Of a DNA stretch of 30,258 nt, positions 7,119-13,875 are shown piece by piece. Source of the stretch: CAIMZW01 sp037142435 (lineage in GTDB: Bacteria; Actinomycetota; Actinomycetes; Nanopelagicales; Nanopelagicaceae); the NCBI GenBank assembly GCA_037142435.1, contig JBAXAO010000014.1, positions 1-30,258 of the forward strand, in the 5' to 3' direction. The stretch's first letter is position 1. Each line of letters starts with the position of its first letter. Under the pieces are notes generated by a model. That model saw only the letters and a program-made list of their open reading frames with translations, made no database searches and was not told where the DNA came from. A program made the position numbers and the translations under genes.

Positions 7119-7454
7119 ATGAGTCAGAATTCAAAAGAATCCCTTGCCGGAGCGATGTTGCGATTTAGGGTCATGGCTATCTGGGCTGGTGTTATGTCAC
7201 TGCTTTTGTGGTTTGTGGATCTACCTATCAAGTACCTAATTGATAACCCTTCACTTCATAGCAAAGTTGTCTGGATTCCGATTTTGCATGGATTTACTTA
7301 TCCCATCTACGTCTTGGCTGCCTTTCATTACTGCCTCAAGGCACGCAAAAGTTTTGTATCGACCATTCTCTTCATTCTGGCAGGTACTTTGCCTATTGCC
7401 TCCTTCGTTGCCGAACGCAAAGCCATCGCAGACTTCAACGCCAGCAACGGATAG
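7119..7454 (+). CDS. DUF3817 integral membrane protein
   Basis: A 111-residue protein with three hydrophobic segments. It contains L-x-x-F-R-V-M-A-x-x-x-G near the start, PIKYL in the first loop and IPILHGFTYPIYVLAAF in the second helix. The H-G-x-x-x-P/x-Y-x-x-Y helix is typical of the actinobacterial DUF3817 family, whose role is unknown. The ATG at 7119 is preferred; a TTG seven codons upstream would overlap SURF1. It sits between SURF1 and the isoprenyl synthase on one strand with short spacers, so it is probably in the same operon. Confidence 0.8.
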   Translation: MSQNSKESLAGAMLRFRVMAIWAGVMSLLLWFVDLPIKYLIDNPSLHSKVVWIPILHGFTYPIYVLAAFHYCLKARKSFVSTILFILAGTLPIASFVAERKAIADFNASNG

Positions 7455-7466
7455 TTTCTCCCTTTT

Positions 7467-8273
7467 ATGTTTTCCGTATTGAAAAGCGTCATAAAGCCAG
7501 CAGTCAAGAGCGTGCTCTATCCGCTCTATGAGCGGCGCTTACTTCGGCAGTTAGATTTCACCCAAACTCCGCACCACGTCGGTGTCATTCTCGATGGCAA
7601 TCGCCGCTGGTCCAAAGCCAACCCCTCCGAGACCGGAGATGTCTCATCCGCCCGTGGCCACAAAGCCGGAGCCGACAAGATTGTTGAATTGCTCGATTGG
7701 TGTGAAGAAGCCAAGGTTCAGGTAGTTACCTTGTGGTTGCTCTCGAACCAGAATCTCAATCGCTCAGCCGATGAGCTCACTAAATTATTTACCATTATCG
7801 GAGCGACCGTTGATGACTTGTCGAAGAAGCGGCGCTGGGAGATTCGTCCGGTTGGTTCCATGGAGCTATTGCCAGATGAACTACAGGAGCGACTTTCTCA
7901 GGTTGCCGCAGAGACAAAGGGGATTCAAGGGGTCAAGGTCAATGTCGCGATCGGCTACGGCGGCCGCTCTGAAATCGCTGACGCAGTGAGAAATTTAATT
8001 TTGGAAGAATCTGGACAAGGAAAAAGTCCGGAAGAAATTGCCGCATTGGTTTCTGTTGATGAGATCGGGCGCCACCTTTACACGGCTGGCCAGCCCGATC
8101 CAGAACTCGTTATTAGAACTTCTGGGGAACAGCGACTTGGTGGGTTCTTGCTCTGGCAGAGCGCGCATTCTGAGTTTTACTTCTGTGAGGCCTACTGGCC
8201 AGATTTTCGACGAGTGGACTTTCTGCGAGCGCTGCGGGCATATTCCCAGCGTCATCGCCGCTTTGGGGTTTAG
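7467..8273 (+). CDS. Z-isoprenyl diphosphate synthase (UPP synthase family, Rv1086-like)
   Basis: A 268-residue cis-prenyltransferase that condenses isopentenyl diphosphate onto an allylic primer, feeding lipid-carrier synthesis for the cell wall. Motifs seen are HVGVILDGNRRW (37-48, with the catalytic Asp43 of DGNRRW), GYGGR (163-167) and IRTSGEQRLGGFLLWQSAHSEFYF (about 216-239, diphosphate binding). The wording WLLSNQN and RTSGEQRLxGFLLWQS is closer to the short-chain Z-FPP synthase Rv1086 than to the long-chain UppS, but product length cannot be settled by eye. There is no Shine-Dalgarno; TAGTTT overlaps the previous stop codon 9 bases before the ATG. The last codons lie in the first copy of a 33-bp tandem repeat. 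Confidence 0.9.
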   Translation: MFSVLKSVIKPAVKSVLYPLYERRLLRQLDFTQTPHHVGVILDGNRRWSKANPSETGDVSSARGHKAGADKIVELLDWCEEAKVQVVTLWLLSNQNLNRSADELTKLFTIIGATVDDLSKKRRWEIRPVGSMELLPDELQERLSQVAAETKGIQGVKVNVAIGYGGRSEIADAVRNLILEESGQGKSPEEIAALVSVDEIGRHLYTAGQPDPELVIRTSGEQRLGGFLLWQSAHSEFYFCEAYWPDFRRVDFLRALRAYSQRHRRFGV

Positions 8274-8341
8274 CCCAAAGCGCGAAGATCTAGCTTTGGG
8301 GTTTAGCCCAAAGCGCGAAGATCTAGCTTTGGGGTGTAGCC
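8261..8341. repeat. 33-bp tandem repeat, 2.45 copies, over the synthase stop codon
   Basis: Exact copies occupy 8261-8293 and 8294-8326, and a third, partial and diverged copy covers 8327-8341. The first copy includes the last codons and TAG of the prenyl synthase. Each full copy holds a hairpin: GCTTTGGG pairs perfectly with CCCAAAGC across the 6-base loop GTTTAG. Because 33 is a multiple of three, every copy repeats the TAG in the same frame. On the other strand the repeat encodes the end of a putative small ORF. There is no U-run, so this is not an ordinary terminator. Confidence 0.95.
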
Positions 8342-8512
8342 AATAATTAACTTTGGACCTGCGCGTGTTGCCACAGGTTTGGCTCGTTCCAGTTCTACCT
8401 TTTCATGGTCGGCAACGTTTCGTTGCGGATAAGGCTGGGTAGTTTTCTCCTCGTGAGAAGGGCCTTCCCCTCGAGCATAACTCCAGAGATTGCGAGTCCC
8501 ACCACTTGGCAA
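8303..8512 (-). CDS. Uncharacterised 69-residue ORF divergent from phoH
   Basis: A possible gene filling most of the gap between the prenyl synthase and phoH. The predicted protein is hydrophilic, starts LPSGGTRNLWSYARGEGP with a TTG codon, has an acidic/basic middle (HEEKTTQPYPQ, DHEKVELERAKP) and ends LIIGYTPKLDLRALG, its stop falling inside the second copy of the 33-bp repeat. In favour: the codons show a strong purine-first bias, and on the minus strand TATTTT (8519-8524) lies 6 bases before the TTG, the geometry used by other genes here. Against: the start is TTG, it overlaps the phoH start region, and I recognise no family. It may also be non-coding. Confidence 0.4.
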   Translation of the reverse strand: MPSGGTRNLWSYARGEGPSHEEKTTQPYPQRNVADHEKVELERAKPVATRAGPKLIIGYTPKLDLRALG

Positions 8513-9828
8513 AAGGCCAAAATAAGGGTCGTAAGACCTACGTGTTGGATACCAGCGTCCTTTTAGCGGACCCTGCTGCGCTTGGCCGATTTGCCGAGCA
8601 TGAGGTAATTATCCCGATCACCGTTATCGGAGAGTTAGAGACCAAGAGAGATCACCCCGAGTTAGGCTATTTTGCCCGCGCTGCTTTGCGCACTTTGGAT
8701 GATCTGCGCATCTCCCACGGCCGTCTGGATGAGGCGATTTCAATCAACGAGATCGGTGGGACGGTCAAGGTCGAGCTCAATCATTCGGATGCTTCATCGC
8801 TTCCGGCAGGATTCTTGCGCGATGGCTCCAACGACTCCCGCATCCTGGCCATAGCCCGCAACCTCATGGCCGAAAGCCGCGAGGTAGTCCTGGTCACCAA
8901 GGATCTCCCTCTTCGGGTTAAAGCCTCCTCTGTTGGCGTCGAGTCCGAGGAGTACCGCGCCGAACTGGCTCTCACCTCCGGTTGGACTGGAATGGTCGAA
9001 GCCAGCGTTGGACATTCCGTTATCGACTCGCTCTACGAGAACGATCGAGTCGCCCACGAACTTGGCACCCAATTTCCTTGCCATACCGGCATCGTTCTTC
9101 ATTCCGAAAAAGGCAGCGCCCTGGCGCGCGTCATGTCGGATAAGACCATTCAGCTCGTTCGTGGAGATCGATCCGCTTTTGGGTTGCACGGCCGTAGCGC
9201 CGAGCAGAGAGTGGCTTTGGATCTCTTACTCGACAATGACATTGGCATCGTTTCTCTTGGCGGGCGGGCCGGAACTGGCAAGAGCGCCCTGGCTCTCTGC
9301 GCTGGTCTTGAAGCAGTTTTGGAAAAGCGCCACCATAAGAAGGTCGTTATCTTCCGTCCACTCTATGCGGTGGGTGGTCAAGAGCTGGGATATCTACCAG
9401 GTTCAGAAAACGAGAAGATGTCGCCATGGGCGCAGGCCGTTTTTGACACGTTAGGTGCCCTGGTCAGCGAACATGTCATTGACGAGATCGTCGACCGTGG
9501 CCTCATTGAAGTTTTGCCCTTGACCCATATACGCGGTCGCTCTCTTCATGATTCTTTTGTCATCGTCGATGAAGCCCAATCGCTAGAGCGTGGAGTTTTG
9601 CTGACAGTCATGTCTCGAATTGGCCAGGGATCTCGGGTGATTTTGACCCACGATGTGGCCCAGCGCGACAACCTTCGGGTTGGCCGCCACGATGGCGTGG
9701 TTGCCGTGGTTGAGTCATTGAAAGGCCACCCACTTTTTGCCCATGTCACCTTGACGCGCAGCGAGCGCTCGCCGATTGCTGCCTTGGTCACCGAAATGTT
9801 GGAAGAGCCGATCAACTTCATGGCTTAG
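8506..9828 (+). CDS. phoH2: PIN-PhoH protein (PhoH2-type RNA helicase/ribonuclease)
   Basis: A 440-residue fusion of an N-terminal PIN ribonuclease domain (about 1-145) and a C-terminal PhoH ATPase domain (about 225-440). PIN acidic residues are visible in TYVLDTSVLL (Asp15), IGELETKRDHPELG (Glu43), NDSRILAIA (Asp110) and LVTKDLPLRVKA (Asp133). The ATPase has Walker A GRAGTGKS (253-260) and Walker B FVIVDEAQSL (351-360). Mycobacterial PhoH2 of this design (Rv1095) unwinds and cleaves RNA. The start is a TTG giving MAKGQNKGRKTYVLDTS, which matches family spacing before the PIN domain; the frame has no ATG or GTG between the upstream stop at 8440 and this codon. No clear ribosome site is seen. 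Confidence 0.93.
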   Translation: MAKGQNKGRKTYVLDTSVLLADPAALGRFAEHEVIIPITVIGELETKRDHPELGYFARAALRTLDDLRISHGRLDEAISINEIGGTVKVELNHSDASSLPAGFLRDGSNDSRILAIARNLMAESREVVLVTKDLPLRVKASSVGVESEEYRAELALTSGWTGMVEASVGHSVIDSLYENDRVAHELGTQFPCHTGIVLHSEKGSALARVMSDKTIQLVRGDRSAFGLHGRSAEQRVALDLLLDNDIGIVSLGGRAGTGKSALALCAGLEAVLEKRHHKKVVIFRPLYAVGGQELGYLPGSENEKMSPWAQAVFDTLGALVSEHVIDEIVDRGLIEVLPLTHIRGRSLHDSFVIVDEAQSLERGVLLTVMSRIGQGSRVILTHDVAQRDNLRVGRHDGVVAVVESLKGHPLFAHVTLTRSERSPIAALVTEMLEEPINFMA

Positions 9829-9886
9829 GGATTTCTGCCAAAATCACAAATGTGCAGATAAAAAGTACCCCTGCGGACAATTCGGA

Positions 9887-9892
9887 TATAAG
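9887..9892 (+). promoter_or_regulatory. Possible -10 box upstream of the transglycosylase gene
   Basis: TATAAG at 9887-9892 is close to the TATAAT consensus, in the 274-bp spacer after phoH. No convincing -35 is visible 17 bases upstream. If used, it would give a structured 5' leader of about 200 bases for the secreted protein. Confidence 0.3.
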
Positions 9893-9904
9893 GGATTTCA
9901 TCGC

Positions 9905-9921
9905 ACCCCACAAGGGGTTTT
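9905..9921 (+). terminator. Short hairpin with U-run after phoH
   Basis: ACCCC pairs with GGGGT across the loop ACAA and is followed by TTTT, then AATT. The 5-bp stem is short for a terminator. It lies 76 bases beyond the phoH stop and could end that transcript or act as an attenuator in the next gene's leader. Confidence 0.45.
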
Positions 9922-9925
9922 AATT

Positions 9926-10000
9926 ACTCACATTCCTGTGAGTTAAATCTAATTTCACTCGCACGCGGGGAAAAATTTGCCCGTGGTTAGCCTGGATGTC
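9926..10000 (+). other. Structured intergenic stretch in the transglycosylase leader
   Basis: Two further hairpins follow the short terminator-like stem. ACTCACA-TTCC-TGTGAGT (9926-9943) is a perfect 7-bp inverted repeat. At 9962-9985 CACGCGGG can pair with CCCGTG with a two-base bulge across an A/T-rich loop. They may be regulatory RNA structure or a protein site. I could not match the leader to a known riboswitch class. Confidence 0.45.
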
Positions 10001-10102
10001 ACTCTTTAACCCTCCCCGTTGACTCTTCCCCCGTAAAAAGGGTGGGTTTCGTTGCGTGGAATCGCTGAGAGAAGAACTACGAGAAAGAAGGAAGGAGAGC
10101 CA

Positions 10103-10732
10103 ATGCTTCGACATTTGCAAAACCGCAGAACCCGTTTAGCCATCGGCGCTGCCTTCCTGGTTTGGGTTATGTCGGCCGTGGACTCCACCTTCGCTCAGGT
10201 CAACCTCGAGAAGTTGGTAACCCTTCCAGACACCACCGTGGTCAATTCACCTGCAGACCCAGCAACTCCTTCTAGCCCCACTGACCCCGCGACACCTGAG
10301 GTGTCATCCCCGGTGGTCACCGAACTCTCGCCCGGCCTCACCAGTTTTTCAGCGGTTGCATCCGTCAATGCCAAAGAGATCGCACTCGTCTCTGTTGCAG
10401 CCCGCCAAGTTGAATTGGCGAAGACTCCTGCCGGCGCCAAGAAGGTCGCCAAGCTTTTGATCGCTCAGAACTACAAATGGAATTCCAGCCAAGTGGGATG
10501 CTTAACCGCATTGTGGAATGGCGAAAGCCATTGGAATTACAAGGCCAGAAATCGTCGGACCGGTGCCCACGGAATTGCTCAGGCATATCCCGCCACCAAG
10601 ATGGAGAGCATTGCCCTTGATTGGCGTACCAATCCAGTCACCCAACTCAAGTGGGGCCTGAACTACATCAAGGTTCGCTATAACACTCCATGCAACGCCT
10701 TGGCCAAGAAGCACCGCTCGGGTTATTACTAA
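10103..10732 (+). CDS. Secreted lytic transglycosylase-like protein
   Basis: A 209-residue exported protein probably acting on peptidoglycan. Residues 1-31 form a signal peptide: basic n-region (LRHLQNRRTR), hydrophobic core (LAIGAAFLVWVMSA) and a likely cut after TFA. A Pro/Thr/Ser-rich linker (about 47-75) follows. The C-terminal 90 residues resemble a soluble-lytic-transglycosylase fold of the small actinobacterial type: CLTALWNGESHWNYKARN with Glu141 as candidate catalytic acid, then GAHGIAQAYPATKM and a final KWGLNYIKVRY. Cys133 and Cys197 could form a disulfide. The ATG at 10103 has a strong ribosome site (GGAGAG ending 4 bases before it). The frame extends upstream, but that start would lack a clean signal peptide. 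Confidence 0.8.
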   Translation: MLRHLQNRRTRLAIGAAFLVWVMSAVDSTFAQVNLEKLVTLPDTTVVNSPADPATPSSPTDPATPEVSSPVVTELSPGLTSFSAVASVNAKEIALVSVAARQVELAKTPAGAKKVAKLLIAQNYKWNSSQVGCLTALWNGESHWNYKARNRRTGAHGIAQAYPATKMESIALDWRTNPVTQLKWGLNYIKVRYNTPCNALAKKHRSGYY

Positions 10733-10761
10733 ACCCAGACCTACATCTAGTCGACTAAGAC

Positions 10762-12414
10762 TTATGCCGGTTTGATTCCGATCTGCATTGGCTTTGAAGT
10801 CTCAGCAAAAAAATCATTGCCTTTATCGTCTACGACAATAAATGCTGGGAAGTCTTCAACTTCAATCTTCCAGACGGCCTCCATACCTAATTCTGGATAA
10901 TCCAAAACTTCGACTTTCTTAATGCAGTCCTGAGCCAATCGGGCAGCTGGGCCACCAATGGAGCCCAGATAGAAACCACCATGTGTTTTGCAGGCTTCAG
11001 TCACAGCCTTGGATCGGTTGCCCTTGGCCAACATGATCATCGACCCGCCAGCGGCCTGGAATTGGTCAACGTAGGAATCCATGCGTCCGGCTGTCGTCGG
11101 GCCAAAGGAGCCCGAGGCATACCCAGCAGGGGTCTTGGCAGGTCCGGCGTAATAGATAGCATGATCTTTCAAATAATCGGGCATGGGCTTACCCGAGTCC
11201 AATATTTCTTTAATCTTGGCATGGGCTAAATCGCGGCCGACGATAAGAGTTCCGTTCAAGGAGAGTCGGGTCTTGATGGGGTACTTACTGAGTTCGGCGA
11301 GAACTGTTCCCATCGGCTGATTGAGATCTACCCGAACGACATTGTCATCGAGATGGGAATCGGTGGTCTCGGGCAGGAAGTGGGCGGGGTCCATCTCTAA
11401 CTTTTCAATGAAGACGCCCTCTTTGGTGATCTTGCCCTTGGCTTGGCGGTCGGCCGAACAAGAGACTGCAATTGCAATGGGTAGCGATGCGCCGTGGCGG
11501 GGTAGGCGCACAACGCGCACATCGTGGCAGAAGTACTTGCCACCGAATTGAGCTCCGATTCCTAGAGTTCTGGTGAGTTCTAGTACTTGTTCTTCTAATT
11601 CTTTATCGCGGAACCCGTGGCCGGTTTTGGCATCGCCAGAAGTGGGCAAATTATCCAAATAGTGGGTGCTGGCCAGTTTTGCAGTCTTAACCGTGTGCTC
11701 GGCCGATGTGCCACCGATGACGATAGCCAAGTGATACGGCGGGCACGCTGCAGTTCCGAGCGAGCGTAATTTTTCATCGAGCCAATTCATAAATGATTTG
11801 GGATTGAGAATGGCTTTTGTTTCTTGATAAAGATAGGACTTGTTGGCGCTGCCGCCACCTTTGGCAATAAAGAGAAAGTTGTATTCATTGGGGTGTTCGT
11901 TATCAGAATAGATCTCGATTTGAGCGGGCAAGTTATTGCCTGTGTTCTTCTCATCCCAAGTGGTTATGGGAGCCATTTGCGAATAACGAAGATTGAGATT
12001 GGTAAATGCATCGTAAACGCCACGGGCGATCGACTCTTCATCCTTAGTCGATGTCAGAGTGCGCTGACCTTTCTTGCCCATTACCAACGCGGTGCCTGTG
12101 TCTTGGCACATCGGCAAGATGCCACCAGCGGCGATGTTGGCGTTTTTTAATAGGTCCAGGGCAACAAAGCGATCATTGGGAGATGCTTCTTTATCATCGA
12201 GAATGCTGGAGAGCTGTGTTAAATGTTCGCTTCGTAAGTAATGAGAGATATCGTGAATCGCGATGGCGGTTAAGTTTTCGATAGCGGAGGGCTCTACTTT
12301 GAGAAACTCCATTCCCTCAGCCATAAAGGTGGAGACACCTTCAGTGCTGATGAGACGATATTCGGTGCTATCTTCGCCAAGCGGCAAGAGGTCGCTGTAG
12401 GAAAATTCTGGCAT
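10762..12414 (-). CDS. fum: Class I fumarate hydratase, [4Fe-4S] type
   Basis: A 550-residue single-chain class I fumarase that interconverts fumarate and malate in the TCA cycle. The three cluster-binding cysteines sit in PMCQDTGTA (Cys103), TAACPPYHLA (Cys224) and AVSCSADRQ (Cys319), near-identical in spacing to Escherichia coli FumA. The C-terminal beta domain shows GYASGSFGPTTAGRMD. I start it at the ATG one base after the xseB stop codon; a TTG seven codons earlier would overlap xseB. It is the last gene of an xseA-xseB-fum operon. M. tuberculosis has an oxygen-stable class II enzyme (Rv1098c) in the comparable region, so here a different, oxygen-sensitive class fills the place. Confidence 0.95.
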   Translation of the reverse strand: MPEFSYSDLLPLGEDSTEYRLISTEGVSTFMAEGMEFLKVEPSAIENLTAIAIHDISHYLRSEHLTQLSSILDDKEASPNDRFVALDLLKNANIAAGGILPMCQDTGTALVMGKKGQRTLTSTKDEESIARGVYDAFTNLNLRYSQMAPITTWDEKNTGNNLPAQIEIYSDNEHPNEYNFLFIAKGGGSANKSYLYQETKAILNPKSFMNWLDEKLRSLGTAACPPYHLAIVIGGTSAEHTVKTAKLASTHYLDNLPTSGDAKTGHGFRDKELEEQVLELTRTLGIGAQFGGKYFCHDVRVVRLPRHGASLPIAIAVSCSADRQAKGKITKEGVFIEKLEMDPAHFLPETTDSHLDDNVVRVDLNQPMGTVLAELSKYPIKTRLSLNGTLIVGRDLAHAKIKEILDSGKPMPDYLKDHAIYYAGPAKTPAGYASGSFGPTTAGRMDSYVDQFQAAGGSMIMLAKGNRSKAVTEACKTHGGFYLGSIGGPAARLAQDCIKKVEVLDYPELGMEAVWKIEVEDFPAFIVVDDKGNDFFAETSKPMQIGIKPA

Positions 12415-12415
12415 A

Positions 12416-12640
12416 TCACTCGTCCGATTCTTCAATAGATGGGGCGGCCGATCCGGGTCTAGCGGCTTCTAACTTATTGCGAGCGCCGTCGAGCCACTCT
12501 TGGCAAATCTTTGCCAAGGCCTCTCCGCGCTCCCATAATTTGAGCGACTCTTCCAGCGATGTTGCGCCACCTTCTAATTTGGCAACAACTTCGGCAAGTT
12601 CATCTCGGGCAGATTCATAAGAAATTTCTTTCGCGGCCAT
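12416..12640 (-). CDS. xseB: Exodeoxyribonuclease VII small subunit
   Basis: A 74-residue all-helical protein that binds the large subunit XseA to form exonuclease VII, which degrades single-stranded DNA to acid-insoluble oligonucleotides. The family pattern ISYESARDELAEVVAKLEGGATSLEES followed by LWERGEAL is clear. Nine bases separate it from the xseA stop, with GGAG overlapping that stop as a possible ribosome site. The fum ATG follows after a single base. Confidence 0.95.
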   Translation of the reverse strand: MAAKEISYESARDELAEVVAKLEGGATSLEESLKLWERGEALAKICQEWLDGARNKLEAARPGSAAPSIEESDE

Positions 12641-12649
12641 TTTCGTAAT

Positions 12650-13849
12650 CTACTCCGCGGTTGCGGCAGCTTCGCCCTCAGCTAGACGAATTCGGAGCCG
12701 CTCGCCCGAAATCACATTGTGGGCACTTCTCAGAACCGTGCCATCTTCCTTCTGTACGACGGAATATCCGCGATCTAACGTGGCTTGAGGCGAGAGGGTG
12801 CGCACTTGGGTGGTGAGGTGGCTAACTTCCTTGGCCCCGATGGCAATATGGCCGGCCATGCTTCGGAAGGATCGATGAAGCAGCGCCTCGATCGCATCGG
12901 CGCGCACATGGATCATTGTCAGAGGATCTTTCAATACTGGACGATCTCGCAGCGCATTGATCCGAGCGCTCTCTTGGCTGATAGTCGAGGTGATCTGACG
13001 CCGGGCACGGTCCAGGAAAGCCGCGATCTTTGTGACCTCTTCGGCCATATCGGGAACTACCCGCTTGCCGGCATCGGTTGGCGTTGATGCCCGCCAATCA
13101 GCGACCAGGTCAAGTAGCGGCGCATCTTTCTCGTGGCCGATGGCGCTGACAATAGGAGTTGTGGAACTGGCTGCGAGTCGAACTAAACCTTCGTCAGAGA
13201 AGGGGAGGAGATCTTCAAAAGAGCCCCCGCCTCGGGTGATGATGATGACGTCGACTTCGGGATGGGCATCGAGTTCACGCAGCGCTGCCGAAACTTCTAC
13301 TACCGCAGCTGCTCCTTGAACGGCGACTTCACGAATTTCAAAATGGACGGATGGCCAGCGCCGCTTGGCATTTTCAACGACATCTTTTTCGGCATCGCTA
13401 TTGCGACCGCAAATCAATCCGACGGCACGAGGCAAAAAGGGAAGCGGTTTCTTGCGCCCAACGTCGAAGAGGCCCTCGCCGGCGAGAACAGTTTTGAGAG
13501 CTTCGATGCGCGCTAAGAGTTCGCCAACTCCTACTTGGCGTATTTCTTTGACGCTGAAAGAGAGGGTCCCACTTTTGGCATACCAACTCGCCTTTGAGTA
13601 GACGACCACGCGGGCATTAGCAGCTAACGGTTGCACGGCGGCGAGAACACTGCGATGACACATGATCTGCAGGCTCATATCGGCGCTGGAATCGCGCAAG
13701 CGCATGAAGACCATCTGAGCGCCCGGGCGCACGGTGACTTCCGAAAGCTCGCCTTCAATCCAAATCGGGCCGAGTTTGGAGATGTATTCTCCGACAGCTT
13801 CTGAAACTACCCGTACTGGTACGGGCGTCTCATTTGAAGTTTCGAGCAT
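12650..13849 (-). CDS. xseA: Exodeoxyribonuclease VII large subunit
   Basis: The 399-residue catalytic subunit of exonuclease VII. The N-terminal OB-fold shows IWIEGELSEVTVRPGAQMVFMRLRDSSADM (in parts, about 31-60), and the catalytic domain contains GRNSDAEKDVVENAKRRWP and IITRGGGSFEDLLPFSDEGLVRL, then SAIGHEKDAPLLDLVADWRASTPTDAG. The C-terminal coiled-coil region is shorter than in E. coli XseA. The ATG at 13849 has no ribosome site and lies 6 bases after TAGGAT on the minus strand. It is divergent from ispH with only 26 bases between start codons, and leads the xseA-xseB-fum operon. Confidence 0.96.
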   Translation of the reverse strand: MLETSNETPVPVRVVSEAVGEYISKLGPIWIEGELSEVTVRPGAQMVFMRLRDSSADMSLQIMCHRSVLAAVQPLAANARVVVYSKASWYAKSGTLSFSVKEIRQVGVGELLARIEALKTVLAGEGLFDVGRKKPLPFLPRAVGLICGRNSDAEKDVVENAKRRWPSVHFEIREVAVQGAAAVVEVSAALRELDAHPEVDVIIITRGGGSFEDLLPFSDEGLVRLAASSTTPIVSAIGHEKDAPLLDLVADWRASTPTDAGKRVVPDMAEEVTKIAAFLDRARRQITSTISQESARINALRDRPVLKDPLTMIHVRADAIEALLHRSFRSMAGHIAIGAKEVSHLTTQVRTLSPQATLDRGYSVVQKEDGTVLRSAHNVISGERLRIRLAEGEAAATAE

Positions 13850-13875
13850 GGATCGATCCTAATAGGATTGCAGAC
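13850..13875. promoter_or_regulatory. Back-to-back leaderless promoters for xseA and ispH
   Basis: The 26-bp spacer contains the palindrome ATCCTAATAGGAT (13856-13868). Read on the minus strand it gives TAGGAT, 6 bases before the xseA ATG; read on the plus strand it gives TAGGAT (13863-13868), 7 bases before the ispH ATG. The two TANNNT boxes are separated by a single base. Neither gene has a Shine-Dalgarno, so both mRNAs probably begin at or next to their start codons, with -35 regions lying inside the opposite gene. Confidence 0.6.

Noticed and set aside
8261..8341. The direct repeats as a CRISPR array
   Set aside because: The units are strictly tandem with no spacers, there are only 2.45 copies, and no cas gene is near.
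8038..8346. A plus-strand ORF with a repeated peptide at its end
   Set aside because: It runs out of frame through the prenyl synthase gene; the repeated peptide is only the tandem repeat read in another frame.
9829..10102. ydaO-type c-di-AMP riboswitch before the transglycosylase gene
   Set aside because: The position and target would suit, but I could not find the conserved core segments (GGGGAACC-, GGGGUGAAU- and GCUAACC-like) in the right order.
10745..10757. The palindrome TAGTCGACTA between the transglycosylase and fum genes as a terminator
   Set aside because: It is only 10 bp without loop or U-run; it may be chance, and no stable hairpin forms.
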